Shown here: in pieces, positions 1-6,974 of the stretch
Numbering within the stretch: the stretch's first letter is position 1
Layout: each line of letters opens with the position of its first letter
Origin: Thermotoga sp. 4484_232
GTDB lineage: Bacteria; Thermotogota; Thermotogae; Thermotogales; Thermotogaceae
Length of the DNA: 10,265 nucleotides
Assembly (NCBI GenBank): GCA_002084985.1
Contig: MZGO01000016.1
Coordinates: 1 to 10,265 of the forward strand
Direction of reading: 5' to 3'
Notes under the pieces: generated by a model
The model's database searches: none
What the model was told of the DNA's origin: nothing
The model's input: the letters and a program-made list of their open reading frames with translations, nothing else
Made by a program: the position numbers and the translations under genes

Positions 1-1229
1 TACTCTTTGATGGCATACCGTTGAAAGATGTCAGTACATCCATGACGATAAACTCAACGGCTGGAATCCTTCTTGCCATGTACATAGTCGTTGCAGAAAA
101 GCAGGGAACACCAAAGGAAGTACTCCGAGGAACGATTCAAAATGATGTATTGAAAGAGTACATAGCAAGGGGTACCTACATCTATCCCCCGGAGCCCTCA
201 ATGAGAATCGTAACGGATATTTTAGAATACTGTGGCAAATACATGCCAAAATGGAATCCGATCAGTGTGAGTGGTTACCATATGAGGGAGGCCGGGGCAA
301 CGGCCGTTCAAGAAGTTGCGTTCACCCTGGCCGATGCGATAGCTTACATGGAATACGCTCTGAAAAGGGGAATCGATCTGAACGTTCTTGGAAAGAGAGT
401 TTCTTTCTTCTTCTCATCCCACAACAACTTCTTGGAAGAAATTGCAAAATTCAGAGCGGCAAGAAGGTTATGGGCAAAGATCATGAAGGAAAGATTCAAG
501 GTGATGAACCAAGATGCCATGAAGTTGAGGTTCCACACACAAACTGCGGGTTCAACCCTTACAGCTCAGCAACCACTGAACAACATAATAAGGGTCACGA
601 TCCAAGCACTCGCTGCCGTTCTTGGGGGAACACAATCGCTTCATACTAACTCTTACGATGAAGCTTTAGGACTTCCAACCGAAGAATCGGCAAGGATAGC
701 CCTGAGAATCCAACAGATCATAGCTTACGAGTCAGGTGTCACAGATACCGTTGACCCATTGGCAGGATCCTACGTTATAGAATCCTTGACGAACGAGATC
801 GAAAAGAGGGCAATGGAATACATCAAAAAGATAGATGAAATGGGGGGTATGGTTAAGGCAATTGAGAGTGGTTACGTACAACGCGAAATCCATGAGAGCT
901 CTTACAGATACCAGCAGTCTATAGAATCGAAGGAAACTATAATCGTTGGTGTGAACGAGTTCGTGGATGAAGAGTTGAAGATGGAAAACATTTTGAAGGT
1001 TGATCCAGAGGTTGAGGAAAAGCAGAAAGCAAGACTCAAAAAACTCAAAGAAAGAAGGGACAATGGAAAAGTTAAAAAAGCCCTCCAAAATATCAAAAAA
1101 GCAGCTACTTCAGATGAAAACTTAATGCCATATTTCATAGAAGCAGTCAAGGTCTATGCAACAGTTGGTGAGATATCGGATGCTCTGAGAGAGGTTTTCG
1201 GAGAGTACACCGAATCCATAACGATCTGA
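1..1229 (+). CDS. mcmA1: Methylmalonyl-CoA mutase, catalytic (large) subunit, 5'-truncated by window edge
   Basis: This is the C-terminal ~409 residues of a B12-dependent methylmalonyl-CoA mutase, which interconverts succinyl-CoA and (R)-methylmalonyl-CoA by a radical mechanism in the cytoplasm. The frame is open to the left edge ([17 protein letters not shown] is typical MCM), so the TTG at 21 is an internal Leu codon and not the start. Roughly 130-150 residues are missing if the usual ~550-residue subunit applies. Visible family blocks are [20 protein letters not shown] (about 408-467), RFHTQTAG around 531 with the active-site His at codon 534-536, and the [20 protein letters not shown] and [12 protein letters not shown] barrel segments. 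After the barrel comes the charged tail common in this family. The protein ends without a cobalamin-binding domain, so a separate small B12-binding subunit must be encoded elsewhere, as in archaea and many thermophiles. Isobutyryl-CoA mutase is an alternative, but the epimerase and decarboxylase genes nearby favour MCM. Confidence 0.93.
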   Translation, partial: LFDGIPLKDVSTSMTINSTAGILLAMYIVVAEKQGTPKEVLRGTIQNDVLKEYIARGTYIYPPEPSMRIVTDILEYCGKYMPKWNPISVSGYHMREAGATAVQEVAFTLADAIAYMEYALKRGIDLNVLGKRVSFFFSSHNNFLEEIAKFRAARRLWAKIMKERFKVMNQDAMKLRFHTQTAGSTLTAQQPLNNIIRVTIQALAAVLGGTQSLHTNSYDEALGLPTEESARIALRIQQIIAYESGVTDTVDPLAGSYVIESLTNEIEKRAMEYIKKIDEMGGMVKAIESGYVQREIHESSYRYQQSIESKETIIVGVNEFVDEELKMENILKVDPEVEEKQKARLKKLKERRDNGKVKKALQNIKKAATSDENLMPYFIEAVKVYATVGEISDALREVFGEYTESITI

Positions 1230-1254
1230 AGGGGGATCCCCCTTCAGGTTTTTT
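1226..1254 (+). terminator. Rho-independent terminator, perfect palindrome between convergent genes
   Basis: Positions 1226-1247 are a perfect 22-nt palindrome: arm CTGAAGGGG, centre GATC, arm CCCCTTCAG. As RNA it folds into a 9-bp, largely G-C stem with a 4-nt loop. On the + strand it is followed by GG and then T6 (1249-1254), a standard intrinsic terminator for the mutase gene. The mutase stop (TGA 1227-1229) lies in the left arm. The stop of the convergent cheW gene (tca at 1244-1246 on + strand) lies symmetrically in the right arm. On the - strand the same hairpin forms but is followed by ATCGTTATGG with no T-run, so termination of the long - strand operon here would be weaker or need another factor. 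The + strand T-run is also cheW coding sequence (the last Lys codons). Confidence 0.82.
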
Positions 1255-1702
1255 CCATGATCTTTTCGATCTCGATTTTCTCTTCTGCCGTCAATATCTC
1301 ATCTATGTTCAGAATGATCAGGATGTTATCTCCAAGTTTTGCCATGCCCAGTATGTACCTTCCTCCTATTCCACCGACGCCTCTTGGCGTTTCTTCTATA
1401 TCGTCCTGGCTTATCGTTAGGACCTCCTTCACGTTGTCAACAAGAAATCCAACTTTTCCAGCCTCAAGATTTGTCACAATGATCTTGCACTTATCTTTTT
1501 CAGGAAAATCCTCCATCTTGAATTTCTTTCTCAGGTTTATTACGGGTATGAGTGTACCCCTGAGATTCATGACACCCTCAACGTATTCAGCGGATTCTGG
1601 AATCTTCACAATTTTTCCCGTTTCAACCACACTGTCGATCTTCATTATATCGACTGCAAATTGCTCGTGCCCCAAATCGAAACTCACAACTTTCAGTTCC
1701 AC
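1244..1702 (-). CDS. cheW: CheW-like chemotaxis coupling protein
   Basis: The product is a 152-residue, single-domain CheW, the usual length. CheW is the cytoplasmic adaptor that couples chemoreceptors to the CheA kinase. Characteristic blocks are the N-terminal strand VVSFDLGHEQFAVDI, the GVMNLRGTLIPVINLRKKF segment (about 43-61, with the conserved NLRG at 46-49), VGFLVDNVKEVL (84-95), and the C-terminal LGMAKLGDNILIILNIDEIL. The start is GTG (1700-1702), preceded by GGAGGTG (1708-1714) five bases away. That ribosome site abuts the stop of the biotin carrier gene (1715-1717), so the two are co-transcribed and probably translationally coupled. No cheA, receptor or other che gene is visible here, so this is an orphan cheW at the distal end of a metabolic operon. 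The stop codon sits inside the shared terminator palindrome. The sequence cannot show which receptor or kinase it serves. Confidence 0.95.
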   Translation of the reverse strand: MELKVVSFDLGHEQFAVDIMKIDSVVETGKIVKIPESAEYVEGVMNLRGTLIPVINLRKKFKMEDFPEKDKCKIIVTNLEAGKVGFLVDNVKEVLTISQDDIEETPRGVGGIGGRYILGMAKLGDNILIILNIDEILTAEEKIEIEKIMEKT

Positions 1703-1714
1703 AATCCCACCTCC

Positions 1715-2131
1715 TCAACCTATCCTCATCAAAACCTGTCCCGTCTCTATGTTATCTCCTTCTTTGATCAGTATCTCCTTCACCATGCCACTGTATTCAG
1801 ACTGGAGTTCGTTCTCCATCTTCATCGCCTCGAATATAATGAGTGGATCACCTATCCCCACTCTTTGACCGACTTTAACAAGAATCCTCAAAACTATACC
1901 CGCCATGGGAGCCCTGACTTCGTGAACTTTCTCAGATATCTCTTTTTTCTCTTCCTTCACCGTATTCGATACCGCTTCGGAAGAGACTCTTTCTGGCTTT
2001 CTCTCCTCCATCTTCACCTCCTGCTTCACTTCCTCTTTCTTCCCAGTAGCTTTCTTCTTTTCCTCCCTTATTTCTTCAACCTCCACAATGTATTCTTTTC
2101 CGTTCACCACAACCTTGAACTTCCTTGCCAT
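1715..2131 (-). CDS. mmdC: Biotin carboxyl carrier protein of methylmalonyl-CoA (or related) decarboxylase
   Basis: This small biotinyl protein carries CO2 as carboxybiotin between the carboxyltransferase (MmdA) and the membrane decarboxylase. I chose ATG 2129-2131 (138 residues): it begins MARKFKVVVNGKEYIVEVEE, a typical N-terminus of this family, and has AAAGGGG seven bases upstream. An in-frame ATG at 2162-2164 would add 11 residues (MAKNGMERGKK) and has a weaker GAGAGGT upstream, so it remains possible. After the N-terminal strand domain there is a Lys/Glu-rich linker of about 40-50 residues, then a complete biotinyl domain. That domain starts at VRAPMAGIVLRILVKVGQ and carries the signature EAMKMEN; the biotinylated Lys is residue 104 in this numbering. 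The gene overlaps the upstream OadG-like gene by 28 nt, and its stop adjoins the cheW ribosome site. By sequence alone the carrier could equally serve glutaconyl-CoA decarboxylase (GcdC-like); the neighbours favour methylmalonyl-CoA. Confidence 0.92.
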   Translation of the reverse strand: MARKFKVVVNGKEYIVEVEEIREEKKKATGKKEEVKQEVKMEERKPERVSSEAVSNTVKEEKKEISEKVHEVRAPMAGIVLRILVKVGQRVGIGDPLIIFEAMKMENELQSEYSGMVKEILIKEGDNIETGQVLMRIG

Positions 2132-2397
2132 TTTCTTACCCCTTTCCATCCCGTTCTTCGCCATATGGTATAACCTCTCTTTTTGACTGGCTTTACAGAG
2201 ATTATTTTATGTTTTTCTCCTAAAACTTGAGAAAGAACAACTTTTATCTCCTCTCTCTTAACCTCTTCTTCCTTTCTCCCTCTCCTTCTCCTACTGACTT
2301 CGAACACGTAACCCATCGTTCGAAAGGTTGCGTAAAGTATCACAAATATGAGGAAAACAATGGACATTCCAACTATGGTGACAACATGAAGTGGCAT
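2104..2397 (-). CDS. Small OadG-like membrane subunit of Na+-pumping decarboxylase
   Basis: This 97-residue protein has one N-terminal transmembrane helix (about residues 4-26, VVTIVGMSIVFLIFVILYATF), then a basic stretch SRRRRGRK and a Lys/Glu-rich linker. A short C-terminal region follows (VVLSQVLGEKHKIISVKPV, then WRRTG). The single helix, charged linker and C-terminal W-R-R motif are what one sees in OadG / MmdD-type gamma or delta subunits. These anchor and assemble the carboxyltransferase with the membrane carboxybiotin decarboxylase. The start ATG at 2395-2397 is preceded by GAGGGG, which overlaps the mmdA stop (2409-2411), so the genes are coupled. It sits exactly where this subunit occurs in other decarboxylase operons, between mmdA and mmdC. 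The family is poorly conserved, so the call rests on topology, tail motif and position. Confidence 0.78.
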   Translation of the reverse strand: MPLHVVTIVGMSIVFLIFVILYATFRTMGYVFEVSRRRRGRKEEEVKREEIKVVLSQVLGEKHKIISVKPVKKRGYTIWRRTGWKGVRKWQGSSRLW

Positions 2398-2408
2398 TTC
2401 TCATCCCC

Positions 2409-3959
2409 TCACAACGGTATGTTACCATGCTTCTTCTTTGGTCTTGCTTCAACCTTTGTACTGGCTATCTCGAGTGTTTTCGCTATCCACTCCCTGGTCC
2501 TTCTTGGATCTATAACCGCATCTATGTAACCTCTGGATGCTGCAACGTAAGGATTCGCCAGCATCTCTTTGTACTCCTCAATAAGCTTTTTCCTGGTCTC
2601 CTCCGGATTCTCCGATGCTTCGATCTTTTTCCTGAAGATTATGTTCGCGGCGCCTTCTGGGCCCATGACAGCTATCTCAGCCGTTGGCCAGGCTGCAACG
2701 AAATCGGCTCCCAAATGCTTACTCCCCATGGCTATGTAGGCTCCTCCGTAAGCCTTTCTCAAGATTATAGTGATCTTTGGAGATGTCGCTTCACTGTATG
2801 CAAAGAGAAGTTTTGCACCATGTCTTATGATACCTCCATGTTCTTGGGAGACTCCTGGAAGGTATCCTGGAGTATCAACGAATGTCAGGATCGGTATGTT
2901 GAAGGCATCCAAAAACCTGACAAAACGAGCAGCTTTATCGGAAGAATCTATATCGAGAGCTCCGGCGAAAACGGATGGCTGGTTGGCGATAACACCAACC
3001 ACTCTACCGTTCACTCTTCCAAATCCGACGACAATGTTTCTTGCAAAGTATTTATGAACTTCCAGAAATGATCCTTCATCAAGAACTCTCTCAATGACCT
3101 CTCTCACATCATATCCCTTATTTGGATTCGTTGGAACGACTTCCAGTATATCTGGTTCCATGGTGAGATCATGATCTCCTTCCAAAATGGGAGGGTCTTC
3201 CACGTTGTTAGATGGAAGATACGATAGTAACCTTCTGACAAGTTTCATGGCTTCCTCATCGTTTTCAACCAGAAAGTGGGCGTTCCCGCTCTTCTGGTTA
3301 TGAACCATGGCTCCTCCTAAATCCTCTTGAGAAATTTCCTCACCGGTTACGGCCTTTATCACGTTGGGGCCTGTTATGAACATCTTGGCGGTTTTGTCAA
3401 CCATTATAACGAAATCAGTTATGGCAGGAGAATAAACCGCACCTCCTGCACATGGCCCTGCGATGACAGTTATCTGAGGAATGACGCCTGATGCTATGGT
3501 GTTCCTGAAGAATATCTCACCATAACCGTATAGTGAATCCACTCCCTCCTGAATCCTGGCACCACCCGAGTCGTTTATTCCCACCAGGGGTATTCCCATT
3601 TTCAACGCTATGTCCATAAGTTTTGCGATTTTCTTTGCGTGCATCTCACCCAGTGATCCACCCATGACGGTGAAATCTTGAGAAAAGATAGCTACTTTTC
3701 TTCCATCGATCTCACCTATTCCCGTGACGACCCCATCGCAAGGAAGTTCCACTTTATCCAGACCAAACATGGTGTTCCTGTGTTTTATCAGCTTGTCTAT
3801 TTCCACAAAGCTTTCTGGATCCACGAGAAGTTCTATTCTCTCTCTTGCCGTTAACTTCCCCGCTCTGTGTTGTTTCTCTATCTTCTCGGGTCCTCCACCT
3901 TCTTCCACCTTCTCCTCCATTTCCTTTAGTTTGTTCAGGAGCTCCTCCATACTTTTCAT
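2409..3959 (-). CDS. mmdA: Methylmalonyl-CoA decarboxylase carboxyltransferase subunit (MmdA / propionyl-CoA carboxylase beta family)
   Basis: This full-length (516-residue) acyl-CoA carboxyltransferase transfers carboxyl between (S)-methylmalonyl-CoA and biotin. Both crotonase-like halves are present. The N half has NDSGGARIQEGV (129-140) and GPCAGGAVYSPA (168-179), carrying Gly pairs of the CoA-thioester oxyanion hole. The C half has VDTPGYLPGVSQEHGGIIRHG (361-381) and RKAYGGAYIAMGSKHLGAD (401-419). The C-terminus KKKHGNIPL is the classic ending of PccB/MmdA proteins. The start ATG (3957-3959) overlaps the epimerase stop as ATGA and is preceded by GGAGGGGGAAGAAGG. Lying between epimerase on one side and the OadG-like and biotin carrier genes on the other, with no biotin carboxylase nearby, it points to the Na+-pumping decarboxylase rather than ATP-dependent propionyl-CoA carboxylase. 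Sequence alone cannot settle that, and annotation as propionyl-CoA carboxylase beta is common for such proteins. Confidence 0.94.
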   Translation of the reverse strand: MKSMEELLNKLKEMEEKVEEGGGPEKIEKQHRAGKLTARERIELLVDPESFVEIDKLIKHRNTMFGLDKVELPCDGVVTGIGEIDGRKVAIFSQDFTVMGGSLGEMHAKKIAKLMDIALKMGIPLVGINDSGGARIQEGVDSLYGYGEIFFRNTIASGVIPQITVIAGPCAGGAVYSPAITDFVIMVDKTAKMFITGPNVIKAVTGEEISQEDLGGAMVHNQKSGNAHFLVENDEEAMKLVRRLLSYLPSNNVEDPPILEGDHDLTMEPDILEVVPTNPNKGYDVREVIERVLDEGSFLEVHKYFARNIVVGFGRVNGRVVGVIANQPSVFAGALDIDSSDKAARFVRFLDAFNIPILTFVDTPGYLPGVSQEHGGIIRHGAKLLFAYSEATSPKITIILRKAYGGAYIAMGSKHLGADFVAAWPTAEIAVMGPEGAANIIFRKKIEASENPEETRKKLIEEYKEMLANPYVAASRGYIDAVIDPRRTREWIAKTLEIASTKVEARPKKKHGNIPL

Positions 3960-4363
3960 CCTTCTTCCCCCTCCACGAGTTCTATTAATACTCCTCCAGT
4001 CGTTTTGGGATGGAGAAATGCCACTTTCCTTCCACCTGCACCGATTTGAGGTTCATCAGATAGCGGTTTAAACCCTCCTTCTTTAGCCTTTTTGATTATA
4101 TCTTCTATACCTTCAACTAGGAAAGCGAGGTGATGTATACCTTCTCCTCTCTTTTCTAGAAAAGACGATATCTCACTCTTTTCGGATGTGGGCTCTAAAA
4201 GTTCCAATCTTGTTCCTCCAACTTCGATAAAGTAAACTTTCAACCCTCTTTCTGGTAGTTCCTCAACTTTCGTTACCTTCAGGTTCAGAAGCTCTTCGTA
4301 TAGTTTCAGTCTCTCCTGGGCGTTCTTCACAACTATTCCTATATGATCGATCTTTCTCGTCAT
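3956..4363 (-). CDS. mce: Methylmalonyl-CoA epimerase (VOC superfamily)
   Basis: The product is a 135-residue protein of the vicinal-oxygen-chelate fold, the usual length for methylmalonyl-CoA epimerase, which interconverts the (R)- and (S)-methylmalonyl-CoA isomers. Two beta-alpha-beta-beta-beta repeats are visible. Likely metal ligands are His in KIDHIGIVV (residue 7), His in GEGIHHLAFLV (about 76-77), and the Glu of LIELVEG near the C-terminus. The Glu of RLELLEP is a further conserved acid. The ATG start (4361-4363) has GGGGGAG seven bases upstream. The stop overlaps the start of mmdA by 4 nt (ATGA), which ties it to the decarboxylase. The first 101 nt overlap the 3' end of the nucleotidyltransferase gene in a different frame; see that entry. 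The isomerisation links the mutase product (R) to the decarboxylase substrate (S), so the context is fully consistent. Confidence 0.93.
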   Translation of the reverse strand: MTRKIDHIGIVVKNAQERLKLYEELLNLKVTKVEELPERGLKVYFIEVGGTRLELLEPTSEKSEISSFLEKRGEGIHHLAFLVEGIEDIIKKAKEGGFKPLSDEPQIGAGGRKVAFLHPKTTGGVLIELVEGEEG

Positions 4364-6974
4364 GCTCTTTCTCCCCCTTTTTCAGATATTCCCTCACAAG
4401 AAGTTTTGCCATCTCTTCCTCATCGAAGATCTCTCCATCCAGCTTTTTGGAATACAGCTCATCCAGTATCTCTCCAATGACTTTTCCAGGTTTTACACCG
4501 AGTTTTATCAAGAAGCTCCCATCAACCCTCTTCAATTTCGTTATCTTGAGTTTTTTCAAAAATTCCTTCAAATAATCCTGATCCTCCATGTCCAAGTAAG
4601 ATGATATATGACAGAACCCTTCAGGCGAAAGATCCTTTACGACCTTGTATATATCTGAAAATTTCAACCTGTTCTTCAACATCTCGGCCACTATTGGCGC
4701 CATCTTTTCCAACCTTTTTATCTCATCTATCACCTTTTTCGGCAGGCCATATCTTTCCTTCATAAAATGTAATGTCTCCATGTCGTAATACTCGAGCATG
4801 ATGTGAAGTATCGAGTAAAATTTGTTCAACTTTTCAAAGAAATTCTCTGCCCACTTCAAGAATTCAAAAAGTTTTTTGAGTTTTTCATCGAGGACGGAAG
4901 TGTAGTAAGTTTTTGGAAATATGTGCTTTATGATCTCAAGTTCTGCCATTCTTCTTATCGCCTTCAAAGGATCCTTCTCGTCTAAAACTTTCTCTATTTC
5001 CTGTCTGATCCTCTGCCCCGTTGTTTTCTCAAGAAGGCCCTCTCTTACAGCTTCTTTTAAAATGTTCTCGGTAACTTCTTCTATCTTGAAACCGAATCGC
5101 TGTTCAAATCTAACAGCCCTTATTATCCTCGTTGGATCATCGACGAAACTCAGGGTATGAAGAGCTCTTATTATTCCTTCTTCAAGATCCCTCATACCTC
5201 CAAAGAAATCGAAAAGAGTACCAAAATCTGCGGGATTGAGTTTTATAGCGAGAGCATTTATGGTGAAATCCCTTCTGTAGAGATCTTTCTTTATAGTACT
5301 CATCTCGACCTGAGGAAGTTCAGCAGGAGACTCGTAATATTCTGTTCTCGCCGTTGCAACATCCACTCTGAAACCATCCTTGAAGAAAAGAGATGCCGTC
5401 ATGAATTTCTCGTATTCCACCACCTTGGCTTCTAAAAACCTGGCGGAGTATTTTGCGAAATCCATCGCATTACCCTCGACCACAAGATCTACATCGAGGT
5501 TGGGTATGTTCAAAAGGAGGTCCCTCACAAAACCTCCAACGACGTAGACGGGCATGGATATCTCGTCTCCAAATTTTCCAAAGAGCCTTAAAAGGTTCAG
5601 AACTCTTGGAGGGATCCTTTCCGTCATCTCCTTGGTGACGTCAAAGAATATCTTTCCATCTTTCCTGTATATTGGTTTTACATACCTTTTGACGGGCTCT
5701 CCGAAGACCGCCTTCAATATATCACTTCTTGTGATGATCCCTACGAGTATCCCGTTCTCAAGGACGGGAATCCTTCCTATGTTGTGCTCTATCATCAGTT
5801 CTCTGATCTTCGTAACGGGTGTATCAGGGGTGACGGTGACCAACTTGGACGTCATGATGGATTTGATAGGGCGATCACCAAGACCATGGTTTATAGCTTT
5901 ATCCACTGCTTTCTTTGTGACGATCCCTACAAGCCTGTTCTCCTCAACTATCGGCATACCGTTGTGGCCTGTTCTCTCCATCATCTTGTTCACTTCTTCT
6001 ATACTCATCTGAGAAAGAGCAACTTTGACAGGAGAAGACATTATATCCTTTGCTCTGAGAACAGGTTTTATATGCTTTTTTAAGGTCTCCAGGAGCCTTT
6101 CGAGGACCTTGTTCAGATCCGTTTCTTCGAGCGTGCAGGAGGCTGCTTTTCTGTGTCCTCCCCCGCCCAGCTCTTTCATGACCTCTCCAAGATCGACATC
6201 GGGGGAAGATGTTCTACCTATCACGTGTGTTTTCTTTCCATGCTTTATGATACATATGAGCGTTTCATAACCTCCAAGAGACCAGAGCTTGCTCACAACC
6301 ACGTTCAATCCTCCAATGAATTTTTCTGTCTCCGTTATGGCTATACTCACCTTAACACCGCTTATTTCAAAGTCCGTCACGTGGTTCATCAGATTTTCCG
6401 CTACCCTTTTCTGATCGAGTGTCAAATCCGTTTTCACGAAGTTCGAGACTTCCTCCAAATTCGCTCCTTTTTCCAAAAGTATCTTCGCCACCTCTATATC
6501 CCTGGGGGTGGTCGAGGAGTAAAGAAGGTTTCCAGTATCCTCATACAGCGCTATCATGAAGAGAGTCGCTTCTATGGGATCTATCTCTAATCCCTGATCT
6601 ACGAGCAATTCCACCATCATCGTTATGGTGGCTCCCAGTTTCTCGATTCTCCTGATTCCGTGAATGTCCTCGTTCTCCGTTTCAGGATGGTGGTCATAGA
6701 TCGTGACATCGGCTTCGTTCAAGAACCTTCTGATTTTTTCCCCCACTCTCCTAGAACTGGAAGTATCAACTAAGACGATCTTCTCAACATCTTCTTCCAA
6801 CTCTTTTTCCGTTATGTATTCGAACCTGTCACCGTAGATCCTCAAGTACTCGAGAAGATTCTGGGATGGTCTCCCGGATATCGTTATGATGTGATCTGTA
6901 TAGAGCTTTTTTGCGGCGACACATGATGCAAAACCATCGAAATCAGGATTTCTGTGAGTCGTGATTATCTTCAC
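4263..6974 (-). CDS. cca: DHH - CBS - CBS - class II tRNA nucleotidyltransferase fusion (CCA-adding type)
   Basis: This 903-residue multidomain protein opens with a DHH phosphoesterase (about 1-300). It has NPDFDG (D11, D13), VLVDTSS (D70), YDHHPE (D94-H96), and a DHHA1 end with LGGGGHRKAAS (269-279); the metal-binding residues look intact. Two CBS domains follow (about 309-362 and 371-425), probable nucleotide sensors. Next is a class II nucleotidyltransferase head: VVGGFVRD (478-485), catalytic DVD (494-496), RRDFTINAL (568-576), DDPTRIIRAVRF (612-623), then a helical tRNA-binding tail. T. maritima is known to have a CCA-adding enzyme with such an N-terminal extension; the role of the DHH part is not established. 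The start is GTG (6972-6974), overlapping the racemase stop as GTGA, with AGAGGT eight bases upstream. The last ~33 residues, rich in Arg and Glu, lie out of frame over the epimerase start and look like a recent read-through tail. CC- or A-only addition is possible. Confidence 0.92.
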   Translation of the reverse strand: MKIITTHRNPDFDGFASCVAAKKLYTDHIITISGRPSQNLLEYLRIYGDRFEYITEKELEEDVEKIVLVDTSSSRRVGEKIRRFLNEADVTIYDHHPETENEDIHGIRRIEKLGATITMMVELLVDQGLEIDPIEATLFMIALYEDTGNLLYSSTTPRDIEVAKILLEKGANLEEVSNFVKTDLTLDQKRVAENLMNHVTDFEISGVKVSIAITETEKFIGGLNVVVSKLWSLGGYETLICIIKHGKKTHVIGRTSSPDVDLGEVMKELGGGGHRKAASCTLEETDLNKVLERLLETLKKHIKPVLRAKDIMSSPVKVALSQMSIEEVNKMMERTGHNGMPIVEENRLVGIVTKKAVDKAINHGLGDRPIKSIMTSKLVTVTPDTPVTKIRELMIEHNIGRIPVLENGILVGIITRSDILKAVFGEPVKRYVKPIYRKDGKIFFDVTKEMTERIPPRVLNLLRLFGKFGDEISMPVYVVGGFVRDLLLNIPNLDVDLVVEGNAMDFAKYSARFLEAKVVEYEKFMTASLFFKDGFRVDVATARTEYYESPAELPQVEMSTIKKDLYRRDFTINALAIKLNPADFGTLFDFFGGMRDLEEGIIRALHTLSFVDDPTRIIRAVRFEQRFGFKIEEVTENILKEAVREGLLEKTTGQRIRQEIEKVLDEKDPLKAIRRMAELEIIKHIFPKTYYTSVLDEKLKKLFEFLKWAENFFEKLNKFYSILHIMLEYYDMETLHFMKERYGLPKKVIDEIKRLEKMAPIVAEMLKNRLKFSDIYKVVKDLSPEGFCHISSYLDMEDQDYLKEFLKKLKITKLKRVDGSFLIKLGVKPGKVIGEILDELYSKKLDGEIFDEEEMAKLLVREYLKKGEKEHDEKDRSYRNSCEERPGETETIRRASEPEGNES

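Noticed and set aside
21..1229. Treating TTG at 21 as the mutase start.
   Set aside because: The frame is open to the window edge and the preceding residues match the mutase family, so the gene is cut and does not start there.
1257..1868. A 203-residue open frame on the + strand, antisense to cheW and mmdC.
   Set aside because: Ser/Pro/Ile-rich with no domain-like pattern. It is the mirror of two confidently identified genes, with no ribosome site or independent support.
1715..2164. Longer biotin carrier starting at ATG 2162-2164.
   Set aside because: Adds 11 atypical residues and enlarges the overlap with the OadG-like gene. The internal ATG begins the family-typical N-terminus and has a suitable ribosome site. 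Kept as a possibility only.
2391..3071. A 226-residue open frame on the + strand over mmdA.
   Set aside because: Cys/Ser/aromatic-rich shadow of the well-conserved carboxyltransferase gene. No recognisable motif.
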